A DNA stretch of 18,514 nucleotides from Candidatus Zhuqueibacterota bacterium RBG_16_48_16 (GCA_001771235.1 METF01000264.1:6136-24649); one strand, 5' to 3'. Shown: positions 1 through 7,596, numbered from the stretch's first letter. The notes: a model not told the origin generated them from the letters alone. Translations and numbers: made by a program.

Positions 1-725
1 TCAAATCCCGCGCCTGTGTCCACGTGCTTTTCGGGCAGTAAATGCAGCGTGCCGGTCCCGTCCCGGTAGAATTGAATGAAGACCAGGTTCCATAATTCGA
101 TGTACCTGGCACAGCCGCTGTTTACGCCGCAACTTTTCTGGTCTTCGCACTCACAATATTCTGCGCCCCGATCCAAATGAATTTCCGAGCACGGGCCGCA
201 GGGACCGGTTTCTCCCATCTCCCAAAAATTGTCCTTTTTGCCAAAACGCAAAATGTGGGAGGCCTCGATGTCCGTCTGCTTCTGCCATTCTTCCATCGCT
301 TCATCATCGGGATTGACACCGTCTTTTTTATCACCCTCAAAAACCGTAGCATAAAGACGATCTTTGGGCAACTGCCATTCATCGGTCAACAATTCCCAGG
401 CCCAGCGGATCGCTTCGGCTTTAAAATAATCTCCAAAAGACCAGTTGCCGAGCATCTCGAAAAAGGTGTGGTGATAGGTGTCGCGTCCCACTTCTTCGAG
501 ATCGTTATGTTTTCCCGAAACCCGGATACACTTTTGCGAGTCGGCGATGCGCGGATGCTCCTTTTTTCGCGATCCGAGAAAAATATCCTTGAACTGATTC
601 ATCCCTGCATTGGTAAAAAGCAGCGTCGGGTCGTTCTGCGGCACCACCGGCGCACTGGGGACGATCCGGTGCGTCTTGCTTTTGAAAAAATCCAGAAAAG
701 ATTGTCTGACGTCGTTTGAGGTCAT
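1..725 (-). CDS. alaS: Alanyl-tRNA synthetase, N-terminal part (cut by window edge)
   Basis: Charges tRNA-Ala with alanine in the cytoplasm. Translating the minus strand from the ATG at 725 gives about 241 residues with no stop before the window edge, so roughly the first quarter to third of a protein that is usually about 870-900 residues. The class II synthetase core is plain: an N-terminal SFLDFFKSKTHRIVPSAPVV segment, LFTNAGMNQFKDIF, RDTYHHTFFEMLGNWSFGDY, and ETGPCGPCSEIHLD. A cysteine-containing insertion before RYIELWNLVFIQF resembles that of other bacterial AlaRS. It is separated from recX upstream by 347 bp holding an inverted-repeat element, so it probably has its own promoter. A weak candidate lies in the AT-rich stretch near 960-1010. 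No strong Shine-Dalgarno is seen. The editing and C-Ala domains lie outside the window. Confidence 0.97.
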   Translation of the reverse strand, partial: MTSNDVRQSFLDFFKSKTHRIVPSAPVVPQNDPTLLFTNAGMNQFKDIFLGSRKKEHPRIADSQKCIRVSGKHNDLEEVGRDTYHHTFFEMLGNWSFGDYFKAEAIRWAWELLTDEWQLPKDRLYATVFEGDKKDGVNPDDEAMEEWQKQTDIEASHILRFGKKDNFWEMGETGPCGPCSEIHLDRGAEYCECEDQKSCGVNSGCARYIELWNLVFIQFYRDGTGTLHLLPEKHVDTGAGF

Positions 726-776
726 CGCTGTTTTTCGCTCACACCTTCCTGATCACATTCGGTTTGATTCTAACCT

Positions 777-955
777 GCATAATTCATCCGCCACAAAGGC
801 ACGAAGACACAAAGCTACACAAAGACATAAAAAATAGTAATGCCGAAATAGTTCAAGAACATTGACAAAAAAACTTCGTCTGAACTCCAAGCTGTTTTTA
901 GGTTGAATATTCTTCGTGTCTTGGTGCCTTGGTGGTAAAAATTCATGAATAATGC
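777..955. repeat. Inverted-repeat element A (about 179 bp) in the alaS-recX spacer
   Basis: The 347-bp spacer between alaS and recX holds a MITE-like element. Its left end reads GCATAATTCATCCGCCACAA followed by AGGCACGAAGACACAAAG. The reverse complement of its right end reads GCATTATTCATGAATTTTTA then CCACCAAGGCACCAAGACACGAAG. The two termini therefore match over about 35-40 bp, with one small length difference. The core of about 90 bp has no convincing coding content. Degenerate repeats of the type CACRAAGACACRAAG are common between genes in environmental genomes; that is recall, not something I could search here. The rest of the spacer (956-1072) is AT-rich with no other recognisable feature. 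Confidence 0.75.
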
Positions 956-1072
956 GGGCTAAACAGAATTGCACAAAAATAAGTAAATTTTTGCAAAGTT
1001 ACATAGCTTAAAATTGTTCAGGGACGAAAATTTAATCATTTTTCACCACTTAACAAATTCCATAATTTCTCG

Positions 1073-1714
1073 TCAAATACTGTTCCAGTTCTCCAAAATG
1101 TCGTTAATGATGTCCCAATGAAATCCCCGGCGAATTAAAAAATCAGAGATTCTTTTTCGGGCCTTTAATTCTTCCACATTTTTCAGTGAATCCTTCTTCT
1201 TTCTTGCGAGCATGACGGCGACCTCTCGTTCGGATTTTTCCTTAAACGCCTCTTCGATGCCGATTTGTATGGACTCCGGCGGGATGCCTTTTCCCGCCAG
1301 CTCGCGCTGCAGCATTAAAGCACCCACCGGCCTGGAGATCATCCTCGTCCGGGCGTACTGGATGGCAAAGATGCGGTCGTTCACCAGCTCCAATCGTTCC
1401 AGCTCCGCCATTACCTCGTTGATAATGGGCGCCTCATAACCGTCCCGGCTGAGGCGATCGGAAAGCTCCTTTTTCGACCTGGCGCGATATGCCAGCAACC
1501 GGTATGCTTTGTTCATCGCCTTCTTGCGGTTCTCCATGAGCAGGATCTGTTCGATCCTCTCAGGCGACAGCTCGTCTCCCTTGCCAATGCCGGCTTTTAA
1601 CAAGACATCCTGGTAAAGCCCGAAAGCGAACTCGTCATCCAGAAAAACGTTCACCCGGTCTTTATTTTTTGCCTGGATTTCTATGGAGGTTATTTTTTTC
1701 AAATCCGGTTCCAT
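1073..1714 (-). CDS. recX: Regulatory protein RecX
   Basis: RecX binds RecA filaments and limits their extension and activity. The 213-residue product has the three-helix-repeat architecture of the family. The N-terminal part carries the signature YRLLAYRARSKKELSDRLSR near residues 91-110, followed by LERLELVNDRIFAIQYARTR and then GALMLQRELAGKGIPPESI. Length is slightly above the 150-200 usual for the family because of an N-terminal beta-rich extension (residues 1-50), as found in many non-enterobacterial RecX. It lies 30 bp downstream of the rlmI-like gene and is probably co-transcribed with it. recA itself is about 2.5 kb upstream in the same direction, separated by the GyrI-like gene and rlmI, so the usual recA-recX adjacency is broken. 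The ATG at 1714 lacks a clear ribosome-binding site. Confidence 0.93.
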   Translation of the reverse strand: MEPDLKKITSIEIQAKNKDRVNVFLDDEFAFGLYQDVLLKAGIGKGDELSPERIEQILLMENRKKAMNKAYRLLAYRARSKKELSDRLSRDGYEAPIINEVMAELERLELVNDRIFAIQYARTRMISRPVGALMLQRELAGKGIPPESIQIGIEEAFKEKSEREVAVMLARKKKDSLKNVEELKARKRISDFLIRRGFHWDIINDILENWNSI

Positions 1715-1744
1715 ATCGGTTCTGGCTTGTCCAGGTTTGGATTG

Positions 1745-2929
1745 TTAATCGGCTGCCTGGCAGAGCAATCCTTTTAGATACCCGGCCTCGGGGAAATTGA
1801 GCGCGACAGGGTGATCTTCTGCCTGGGCGAGTCGGCGAATGATATGGATATTCTTCCCGGCATCCAGCGCGGCATAGGCCACGATTTTCTGGAATAACTC
1901 CGGCGCTAATAATCCCGAACAGGAAAAAGTGAACAGAAAGCCGCCGGGACGAAGCAATTGCATCGCCAGCATATTGATATCTTTATAAGCTCGACCAGCC
2001 TTTTTCACTTGACCGGCCGATTCAATAAATTTCGGCGGATCGAGAACGATGACATCAAAATCACGACCCTGCTGGCGATATTCACGCAAAAGCTGAAAAA
2101 CATTTCCTTCGACATTCTCTACATTTTCCGGCTTCATCCCGTTCAGCTCGACGATTTTATCCACCAGCCGCAGCGCTTGAGCCGAGCTGTCTATATTGGC
2201 CACTTTCTCCGCCCCGTAATGCAAGGCACAGATACCGAATCCGCCGGTATAAGAAAAACAGTTCAACAGCTCGGCGCCTTTGACATAATCAATCAGGATG
2301 CGGCGATTTTCCCGTTGATCGATATAAAATCCGGTTTTATGCCCGCTGCAAACATCGACCAGAAAACGGCATTCGTTTTCATGAATCTCTATATATTCCG
2401 GCGGTTGTTTTCCGAGCACGAGTCCGGCGCGCTTTGGCAGTCCTTCCTTTTCGCGGACATCGGCGTCAGAGCGCTCGTAAATGCCATCGCATGGCACCAC
2501 TTCTTCTAAAAGACTGAAAATCGTCTCTTTCCAGTATTCCGCCCCTGCGGTCAAGAGCTGGACCACCAGGTAGCTGTCGTATTTGTCAACGATGACTCCG
2601 GGCAGCCCATCGCTTTCGCTGAATACAACACGAAAAGCGGAAGTTTTTTGCGCGATTCTGAGACGGCGCGACAGGGCGTTCTCCAATCGACGCCTGAGGA
2701 ATTCCGGGGTGATCTCTTCGTTTTTATTAAAAGACCAGACTCGGGCAAAAATTTGCGATTTTGGAGAGCATGCGGCGCGGGCGAGAAATTCGCCATGACT
2801 ATTGACAATTTCAACGGTTTCGCCCATTTCCAGCGGGACTTTTACCGGATTTATCGCACCGGAAAAAATCCAGGGGTGGTGCCGTTTTAACGATTTTTCT
2901 CGCCCTGGCTTTAGAACGATCTTTTTCAC
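1745..2929 (-). CDS. rlmI: Class I SAM-dependent rRNA (cytosine-C5) methyltransferase, RlmI type
   Basis: Predicted to methylate a cytosine of 23S rRNA using S-adenosylmethionine; in E. coli RlmI makes m5C1962. The 394-residue product begins with a PUA-type RNA-binding domain (residues 1-75, with HHPWIFSGAI near 17-26). A central RlmI domain follows, and then a Rossmann methyltransferase fold. The SAM-binding segment is LLNCFSYTGGFGICALHYGA (221-240), with acidic D247 in NIDSSAQAL. The catalytic-loop motif DVIVLDPPKF lies at 292-301, and SGHKTGFYIDQRENR at 195-209 is typical of the family. The start is a GTG at 2929, fixed by homology to the family N-terminus; the ribosome-binding site is weak. 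An inverted-repeat element ends 33 bp upstream of the start. The exact target nucleotide is inferred from the family only. Confidence 0.9.
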   Translation of the reverse strand: MKKIVLKPGREKSLKRHHPWIFSGAINPVKVPLEMGETVEIVNSHGEFLARAACSPKSQIFARVWSFNKNEEITPEFLRRRLENALSRRLRIAQKTSAFRVVFSESDGLPGVIVDKYDSYLVVQLLTAGAEYWKETIFSLLEEVVPCDGIYERSDADVREKEGLPKRAGLVLGKQPPEYIEIHENECRFLVDVCSGHKTGFYIDQRENRRILIDYVKGAELLNCFSYTGGFGICALHYGAEKVANIDSSAQALRLVDKIVELNGMKPENVENVEGNVFQLLREYRQQGRDFDVIVLDPPKFIESAGQVKKAGRAYKDINMLAMQLLRPGGFLFTFSCSGLLAPELFQKIVAYAALDAGKNIHIIRRLAQAEDHPVALNFPEAGYLKGLLCQAAD

Positions 2930-2962
2930 TTTATATCGTCAGCAATATGAGTGGCAAAAATT

Positions 2963-3193
2963 GTATCTTTTCCGCCCACGAAACACACGAAACAAACAAA
3001 AGAAATGAAAATAGTACTATTCGAATTCAATCTCTTAAGGTACCTGATACACAGCCTCCCAAAAACCTCATTCTTTATCTTTACACACCTCAAAACATGC
3101 ACCGACAATCGCACAACTTTCCTTCGGCTAAAGTGGCTCAGCCATGTTGATTCCTTTCGTTTATTTTGCGTGTTTAGTGGGCTAGATAGTTAC
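2963..3193. repeat. GxxExxY-type inverted-repeat element, copy 1 (about 231 bp)
   Basis: The 362-bp spacer upstream of rlmI contains an element with imperfect terminal inverted repeats of roughly 40 bp. The left end contains GCCCACGAAACACACGAAAC. The reverse complement of the right end contains GCCCACTAAACACGCAAAAT. The similarity continues outward to GTA at 2963 and GTAAC at 3189-3193. The interior carries the broken start of a GxxExxY gene on the minus strand. The same element occurs again at 15662-15876 in the same orientation. No transposase is present. The remainder of the spacer holds the terminator at 3234-3268. Confidence 0.85.
3041..3145 (-). pseudogene. GxxExxY protein, N-terminal remnant with two stops (copy 1)
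   Basis: Reading the minus strand from the ATG at 3145 gives MAEPL, stop, PKESCAIVGACFEVCKDKE, stop, GFWEAVYQ. This lines up codon for codon with the better copy at 15721-15834. The first stop is TAG at 3128-3130 and the second is TGA at 3068-3070. The motif that names the family, G-x-x-E-x-x-Y, is still readable as GFWEAVY. An AAGGA ribosome-binding site lies a few bases before the ATG, inside the terminal repeat. Only about 35 codons of a protein that is usually about 120-130 residues remain. The sequence then runs into the other terminal repeat. It is non-functional as a protein gene. Confidence 0.8.
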
Positions 3194-3233
3194 CAAAAAT
3201 TTGTGAACAGTGCCTGGAAAAGTATGCTACTAA

Positions 3234-3268
3234 ATAAATTCGCCCCGAAACATATCTCCCGGGGCGAA
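3234..3268 (-). terminator. Rho-independent terminator of the GyrI-like gene
   Basis: On the minus strand a 9-bp stem TTCGCCCCG / CGGGGCGAA closes a 12-nt loop and is followed by TTTATTTAG. It begins 23 bases after the stop codon of the gene at 3292-3879. Confidence 0.85.
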
Positions 3269-3291
3269 CGAAACGGCCTCTTTTTTCAAGA

Positions 3292-3879
3292 TTATTGAAC
3301 CTTCGCTACCGGCATCCAGATCTCAAGCTTTCCTACCCATTGCCCCTCGGCGTTTTGCTCGGGCATGCTCACAAAGCGCTCCATAATCGGGCCTGCGGGC
3401 TGATAACCTTTTGTTGTTGTCCAGCCGACCAATTCAGCATAGGCATTGCCCATGGCCTCTGATTCAAAGGAGCCTTCATAGACCCGCGTTGCCAGAAGCG
3501 TGAATCCCCACGTTTTCACTTTTAACGGCGCTTTGACCTCATGCTCGCCTGCGAGAGCAAAACCTACCTCCCATTTCAATTCGTCAACTGGTGTGGATGA
3601 CGGATCATTGTAATAAATGCCAAAAGGAACCCAGTCGGCTCCCAATCCCTGCATGGATGCCTCGCCGTAGATGGTCTGAAAAGCTACATCGTGTTGCTCG
3701 AAGCTGCCGGTCATTTCGACGGCCGCGTAATTGAATGAATCCATTTCAATAATTTGAAACTCTACAGCTTTTTCCTCTGGTTTCACACTCGTTTCTTTCT
3801 GCTCGTCCTGGGCAACGGCCAGTGAAAATAACAACAAAAGTGCGAAAACCAAAAATAAGCTGCCTATTCTTCTTTCCAT
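3292..3879 (-). CDS. Secreted GyrI-like (AraC effector-binding type) domain protein
   Basis: The 195-residue product starts with a clear signal peptide: ERR, then a hydrophobic stretch to about residue 23 ending SLAVA before QDEQ. It should therefore act outside the cytoplasm, in the periplasm or as an exported protein. A short charged linker follows. From about residue 40 to the end it resembles the GyrI-like / bacterial effector-binding fold: FGIYYNDP, a beta-rich centre, and NAYAELVGWTTTKGYQPAGP followed by IMERFVS and KLEIWMPV. This fold usually binds small hydrophobic ligands. No DNA-binding domain is present. The start at 3879 is supported by AGGAGG 8 bases upstream. The gene stands alone: its own terminator lies at 3234-3268, and a repeat-rich spacer separates it from recA. 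The fold call is from sequence resemblance; the ligand is unknown. Confidence 0.75.
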   Translation of the reverse strand: MERRIGSLFLVFALLLLFSLAVAQDEQKETSVKPEEKAVEFQIIEMDSFNYAAVEMTGSFEQHDVAFQTIYGEASMQGLGADWVPFGIYYNDPSSTPVDELKWEVGFALAGEHEVKAPLKVKTWGFTLLATRVYEGSFESEAMGNAYAELVGWTTTKGYQPAGPIMERFVSMPEQNAEGQWVGKLEIWMPVAKVQ

Positions 3880-3959
3880 GGAATTAGCCTCCTACGCTTG
3901 TGTAGTTAGATACTTTGAGTTGTGAGTTATTTTGAGTAAACCTTTGGAATGGCCGCTCA

Positions 3960-3997
3960 TCCGCCCTGCCGACGTCAATGGCCTGTCAGCAGGCGGA
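3960..3997. repeat. GC-rich imperfect palindrome in the recA downstream spacer
   Basis: TCCGCCCTGCCGACG (3960-3974) and CTGTCAGCAGGCGGA (3983-3997) are imperfect inverted repeats around an 8-base loop. It could form an RNA hairpin in the spacer after recA, but no T-run follows on the minus strand, so I do not call it a terminator. Confidence 0.6.
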
Positions 3998-4065
3998 ACG
4001 ACAGTGGGATCGCTCGATTCGGGTCTAAATAAAGTTTGAACGAAAGCTATTCGATCCAAAAGTGA

Positions 4066-4154
4066 GCTGTCATTGCGAGGCGTTTTGGCCGAAGCACTCT
4101 CCCGAAAAGCGGGGTGATTGTTTCGTCGTCCGTTCCTCATTCCCGCAATAACGC
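4066..4154. repeat. Nested palindromic repeat element C (about 89 bp) downstream of recA
   Basis: Together with the smaller palindrome at 3960-3997 this occupies the 322-bp spacer between the GyrI-like gene and recA. The outer arms are GCTGTCATTGCGAGG on the left, against GCGTTATTGCGGGAAT as reverse complement of the right end. An inner pair is GAAGCACTCTCCCG and GCGGGGTGATTGTTTC around AAAA. Palindromic elements with the TGTCATTGCGAG...GAAGCAATC layout are widespread between genes of many environmental bacteria, from memory. This copy is diverged. I see no gene in the spacer. Confidence 0.75.
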
Positions 4155-4201
4155 TGTTTATAAAGAATTATCGTTCAGGCACGAAATAACCGGCCGTTCA
4201 T

Positions 4202-5260
4202 TTATTGGTCGCCCTGATCATCCTTCTTTTTCTCTTCAGCAGAGCCGGGCTTTTTCATCAATCCCAGGGCCTCTCGGACTTTTCTTTCAATATCGGCGAG
4301 CATCTTTGGATTTTGCTCGAGATATTTGCGAACGTTTTCGCGGCCCTGACCCAACCTCTCTTCGCCATAAGAAAACCAGGTCCCGGCCTTATCAATAATT
4401 TTCAGATTGACGGCGAGATCCAGCAAATCGCCTGTTTTTGAAATGCCGGTGCCGTACAAAATATCAAACTCTGCTTCCCGGAACGGCGGGGCCACTTTAT
4501 TTTTTACAACCTTCACTTTTGTCCGGTTGCCGATGACGGTCTCCCCATCCTTGATAGAGGCAATCCGCCGGATATCCAGACGGACCGATGAATAGAACTT
4601 TAAAGCGCGGCCGCCGCTGGTCGTCTCCGGACTGCCGAATATCACACCGATTTTTTCGCGAATCTGGTTTATAAAGATCACGCTGGTGTGCGATTTGCTG
4701 ATGGCCGCCGTCAATTTGCGCATGGCCTGCGACATCAAGCGCGCCTGAAGGCCCATTTGCGCATCGCCCATTTCGCCTTCGATTTCGGCGCGCGGAACCA
4801 GGGCTGCCACCGAGTCAATGACCACAACGTCCAGGGCGCCGCTTCTCACCAGGGTTTCGGTGATCTCGAGCGCCTGTTCACCCGTATCCGGTTGCGATAT
4901 CAGCAAACTGTCCGTATCCACACCCAGGAGTTTGGAGTATTTGGCATCCAGGGCATGCTCGGCATCAATGAACGCTGCAAGGCCGCCATTCTTCTGGGCC
5001 TCGGCAATGACATGAAGAGCTAAAGTGGTTTTGCCGGAGGATTCGGGACCGAAAATTTCAATAACCCGTCCTCGCGGAACACCGCCAATTCCCAGCGCGG
5101 CGTCCAATGATATGGATCCGGTGGGAATGAAATCAATATCCAGTTTTCTGTCCTGACCCAACCACATGATGGAGCCCTTGCCGAATTGCCGATCGATTTG
5201 CGACATGGCAAGGTCCAGCACTTTTCGTCGTTCGCTTTTTTCTTCTGTCATTTTTGTCAT
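4202..5260 (-). CDS. recA: Recombinase RecA
   Basis: ATP-dependent strand-exchange protein of homologous recombination and activator of LexA self-cleavage. The 352-residue product is full length. It shows Walker A GPESSGKT (71-78), FIDAEHALD (97-105), Walker B LDVVVIDSVAAL (143-154), the DNA-binding loop L1 region IEGEMGDAQMGLQARLMSQA (160-179), INQIREKIGVIFGSPETTSGGRALKF across loop L2, and a charged C-terminal tail ending in acidic residues. The ATG at 5260 overlaps the thpR stop by 4 bases (ATGA), indicating translational coupling. A second in-frame ATG at 5251 is better spaced from the AGGA at 5260-5263, so it may be the true start; this changes only three residues. It is the last gene of a pgpA-cinA-thpR-recA run. 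No clear terminator is seen after it. Confidence 0.98.
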   Translation of the reverse strand: MTKMTEEKSERRKVLDLAMSQIDRQFGKGSIMWLGQDRKLDIDFIPTGSISLDAALGIGGVPRGRVIEIFGPESSGKTTLALHVIAEAQKNGGLAAFIDAEHALDAKYSKLLGVDTDSLLISQPDTGEQALEITETLVRSGALDVVVIDSVAALVPRAEIEGEMGDAQMGLQARLMSQAMRKLTAAISKSHTSVIFINQIREKIGVIFGSPETTSGGRALKFYSSVRLDIRRIASIKDGETVIGNRTKVKVVKNKVAPPFREAEFDILYGTGISKTGDLLDLAVNLKIIDKAGTWFSYGEERLGQGRENVRKYLEQNPKMLADIERKVREALGLMKKPGSAEEKKKDDQGDQ

Positions 5261-5826
5261 CCTGGTAAAAGTTTGTATTTTAGCAGCGGCGTATAAACAG
5301 CCCCGGAAGGCCTCAGATCGCTGCGCATGACGACTACCTCCCCGGCTTGAAAATCAACACCGGGGAAGGGAGAATTTTCAAAATTTCTGATTACCTCTTG
5401 AGTTCCGTTTTGAAATCTCACCCGGCCTATAGTCAAATGGGGGGTGAATTCTCTTTCTTCCCTGGGAAAACCGGCTTTGACCAGCTCGTCTTCAAGACGT
5501 TGCTGCAGCGCAGCAAGATTTCCAGTTCCTTCTTCTATGCCAAGCCAAAGCACACGCGGTCTTTTGGGGTTTGGGAAAACGCCTTTCTCATGAACCTTGA
5601 TAAGAAATTTTACGATACTCTCCTTTGCGGACACGACGCATTCATCGATCCGGCTTATCGCTGTTTCATCGACATCTCCGAGGAATTGCAGCGTCAGGTG
5701 AATCCCTGCCGGATCGGCCCAGCGAACACAGCGGCTGTCCGTCCGGATCCGGTCGATGAAGGAGCCGATCTGCTCTTTGACGTGTTCCGCCAACTCAAAA
5801 CATAAGAATGTACGAATTTTTTCCAT
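5257..5826 (-). CDS. thpR: RNA 2',3'-cyclic phosphodiesterase (LigT/ThpR family)
   Basis: 2H-phosphoesterase expected to open 2',3'-cyclic phosphates on RNA ends. The 189-residue product has both catalytic HxTx motifs, HLTLQFLG at 43-50 and HLTIGRVR at 130-137. Length fits the family (about 180-200). It sits 4 bp after the cinA stop and overlaps recA by 4 bp, so the three are almost certainly on one transcript. The pairing of ligT/thpR with cinA and recA recurs in several bacterial groups, to my knowledge. Its physiological substrate is not certain in any bacterium. The ATG at 5826 has no strong ribosome-binding site, consistent with coupled translation from cinA. Confidence 0.93.
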   Translation of the reverse strand: MEKIRTFLCFELAEHVKEQIGSFIDRIRTDSRCVRWADPAGIHLTLQFLGDVDETAISRIDECVVSAKESIVKFLIKVHEKGVFPNPKRPRVLWLGIEEGTGNLAALQQRLEDELVKAGFPREEREFTPHLTIGRVRFQNGTQEVIRNFENSPFPGVDFQAGEVVVMRSDLRPSGAVYTPLLKYKLLPG

Positions 5827-5830
5827 TATG

Positions 5831-7069
5831 TCAAATGAAACCCCATGACCTTTTTCGCAACAGATTCATAGCCGCCTGGGCAAACCGCTCCTTATTGATC
5901 CGCCGCTGGTCTGCAAACGTATGGCGCTCAAAGGCCGTTTTCCCCTCGTCCGCACAAGCGACGTACACCAGGCCGACCGGCTTTTCATCCGTGCCCCCGG
6001 TCGGTCCGGCAATCCCGGTAGTGGACAGGCCGTAATCCGTTTTTGCCAGCCGTCTTATTCCTTCTGCCATGGCACAGGCCACTTGGGAACTCACCGCGCC
6101 GTGTCGCTCGATGAGCCCGGCCGGGACACCCAACAGCTCCGTTTTAGCCTGATTGCTATAGGCGACGACTCCTCTCTCAAAAAAAGTCGAGCTGCCGGGG
6201 ATGTTGGTAAACAGGTTCGCAATCAATCCGCCGGTACACGATTCGGCGACGGCCAGGGTTTTACCATCCTGCACCATCCGTTCGGCAATCGCCGCTTCCA
6301 GCGAAATGTCTTTGTCGGCGTAAATAAATTCACTGGCATTCCGGCGAACGATCTTTTCCGCACTGTCCAGCTTTTCCTTCGCTTCATCATCGGTGTTCCC
6401 TGCCGCGGTCAAGCGGATCCGAACGCCAAAGTAATTGGGCAGGTAGGCTATCCTTACCAGCTTGTCAAGCTCAGGATAAGCGCCCAATTTTTCATACAAA
6501 AAGCTTTCCGCAATGCCGGTGGTGCACAACACCTTCTTATGCACAGGAATGATCTGTTGCCCCTTTAGTCGCGGTAAGACAAAACGGACCATCATGGATT
6601 TCATTTCCTGCGGAACACCGGGCATGACGTAAATGCACTTTTCCCCCTGGGTAAATATAAAACCGGGCGCCGTGCCACAATCATTGTCCATGAGCTCGGC
6701 CTTGTCCGGAACCAAGGCCTGTTCCACGTTTGCTTTTGTCAACGGCAGGCCTCGTTTTGCAAAACGAGTTTTCACCTTTTCAAGAACATCATCATCAGGA
6801 ACGAGCCTGGAATCAAAAAAATCCGCCATAACCTTTTTGGTCACATCGTCATTGGTTGGCCCCAGTCCGCCGGTCACGAGCACGACATCGACCCGGGAGA
6901 TGGCATTTCTAAGCGCTTCCTTAAGACCGTCGAAATCATCGCCCACGGTTGTGATCCATCGAACCGCTATTCCCAGCTCCATCAATTGCTCGCCCATCCA
7001 GGAGGCATTGGTGTTCACTGTTTGGCCGATGAGAAGCTCGTCGCCTATTGAAATTATCTCGATAACCAT
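5831..7069 (-). CDS. cinA: CinA: competence/damage-inducible protein A with NMN amidohydrolase domain
   Basis: Two-domain protein of 412 residues, the normal length. The N-terminal MoaB/MogA-like domain begins MVIEIISIGDELLIGQTVNT and carries LVTGGLGPTNDD (64-75). This is the ADP-ribose/FAD pyrophosphatase-type (COG1058) half. The C-terminal domain (about 255-412) is the PncC nicotinamide-nucleotide amidase, with AVAESCTGG (273-281), the reactive serine in ESCTGG, VAYSNQAK, and STTGIAGPTGGTDEKPVG. It deamidates nicotinamide mononucleotide in NAD salvage. In Gram-positive bacteria cinA is co-transcribed with recA and induced in competence. Here it is likewise upstream of thpR-recA, 4 bp from thpR. 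It lies 41 bp downstream of pgpA. The start is fixed by the family N-terminus. Confidence 0.97.
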   Translation of the reverse strand: MVIEIISIGDELLIGQTVNTNASWMGEQLMELGIAVRWITTVGDDFDGLKEALRNAISRVDVVLVTGGLGPTNDDVTKKVMADFFDSRLVPDDDVLEKVKTRFAKRGLPLTKANVEQALVPDKAELMDNDCGTAPGFIFTQGEKCIYVMPGVPQEMKSMMVRFVLPRLKGQQIIPVHKKVLCTTGIAESFLYEKLGAYPELDKLVRIAYLPNYFGVRIRLTAAGNTDDEAKEKLDSAEKIVRRNASEFIYADKDISLEAAIAERMVQDGKTLAVAESCTGGLIANLFTNIPGSSTFFERGVVAYSNQAKTELLGVPAGLIERHGAVSSQVACAMAEGIRRLAKTDYGLSTTGIAGPTGGTDEKPVGLVYVACADEGKTAFERHTFADQRRINKERFAQAAMNLLRKRSWGFI

Positions 7070-7110
7070 TTATAAGGACATCCCGGGGGTAACTCAAATC
7101 TATTTGTTTT

Positions 7111-7596
7111 TCAGATGTGCAGAATTCGCTTTAAAAAAAGAATCAACAAAAGCTGCAGCAACACATTTGTGTAGATACCGGCAATGACGTCGTCACTCAT
7201 CACACCCCAGCCTCCTGGTAATTTCTGTGACGCATTTGCCGGTTGGGGCTTTATTATATCGAAAAATCGGAATAGAAAAAAAGCAGACAGATAGACGATC
7301 CAATGATTGGGCAGTCCGATCAGCGCAACCATCATTCCGACGACCTCATCCCAGTTAACCTGACCAGGATCATGTCTATTCCATAATTTTTCGCACTCAC
7401 TGGCGCTCCAAACGCCGATGAAAAAAAAGACAGAGACAGTAACCGCCAAAATCGGCCACGATAATTCGGGCAGCAGCCACAAAGCAACCAACGCGATAAG
7501 CGAGCCCACCGTGCCCGGCGCGACCGGGAAAAAGCCGCTGCCGGCCGTAGTGGCAATGGCAATGGCCAGGGTGGAGTTTGTTTTTCGTTGAGTCAA
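7111..7596 (-). CDS. pgpA: Phosphatidylglycerophosphatase A
   Basis: Membrane enzyme that removes phosphate from phosphatidylglycerophosphate in phosphatidylglycerol synthesis. The product shows the family N-terminal signature GSGFFPVAPGTVGSLIAL, several hydrophobic segments (LVALWLLPEL, LAVTVSVFFFIGVW, IVYLSAFFLFRFFD), W-x-E-V-V-G-M-M, and the conserved acidic motif SDDVIAGIYTN near the end. The open frame runs to a TTG at 7650. I prefer the in-frame TTG at 7596, because GGAAG lies 6 bases before it and the resulting 161-residue protein matches the family length (about 150-170). The upstream TTG has AAGGA directly against it, too close to act. First gene of the cinA-thpR-recA run. The start remains uncertain. 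Confidence 0.88.
   Translation of the reverse strand: MTQRKTNSTLAIAIATTAGSGFFPVAPGTVGSLIALVALWLLPELSWPILAVTVSVFFFIGVWSASECEKLWNRHDPGQVNWDEVVGMMVALIGLPNHWIVYLSAFFLFRFFDIIKPQPANASQKLPGGWGVMSDDVIAGIYTNVLLQLLLILFLKRILHI

Noticed and set aside
177..719. Plus-strand open frames over alaS, cinA, recA, gltX and other genes
   Set aside because: They are opposite-strand shadows of well-recognised minus-strand genes, with no family resemblance of their own.
2926..3114. Open frame with FVCFVCFVGG in the rlmI spacer
   Set aside because: It is a reading of the GxxExxY-type element in another frame, including its terminal repeat; the homologous frame is the broken one at 3041-3145.
3960..3997. Terminator of recA
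   Set aside because: The stem is imperfect, lies over 200 bp from the recA stop, and no T-run follows on the minus strand.
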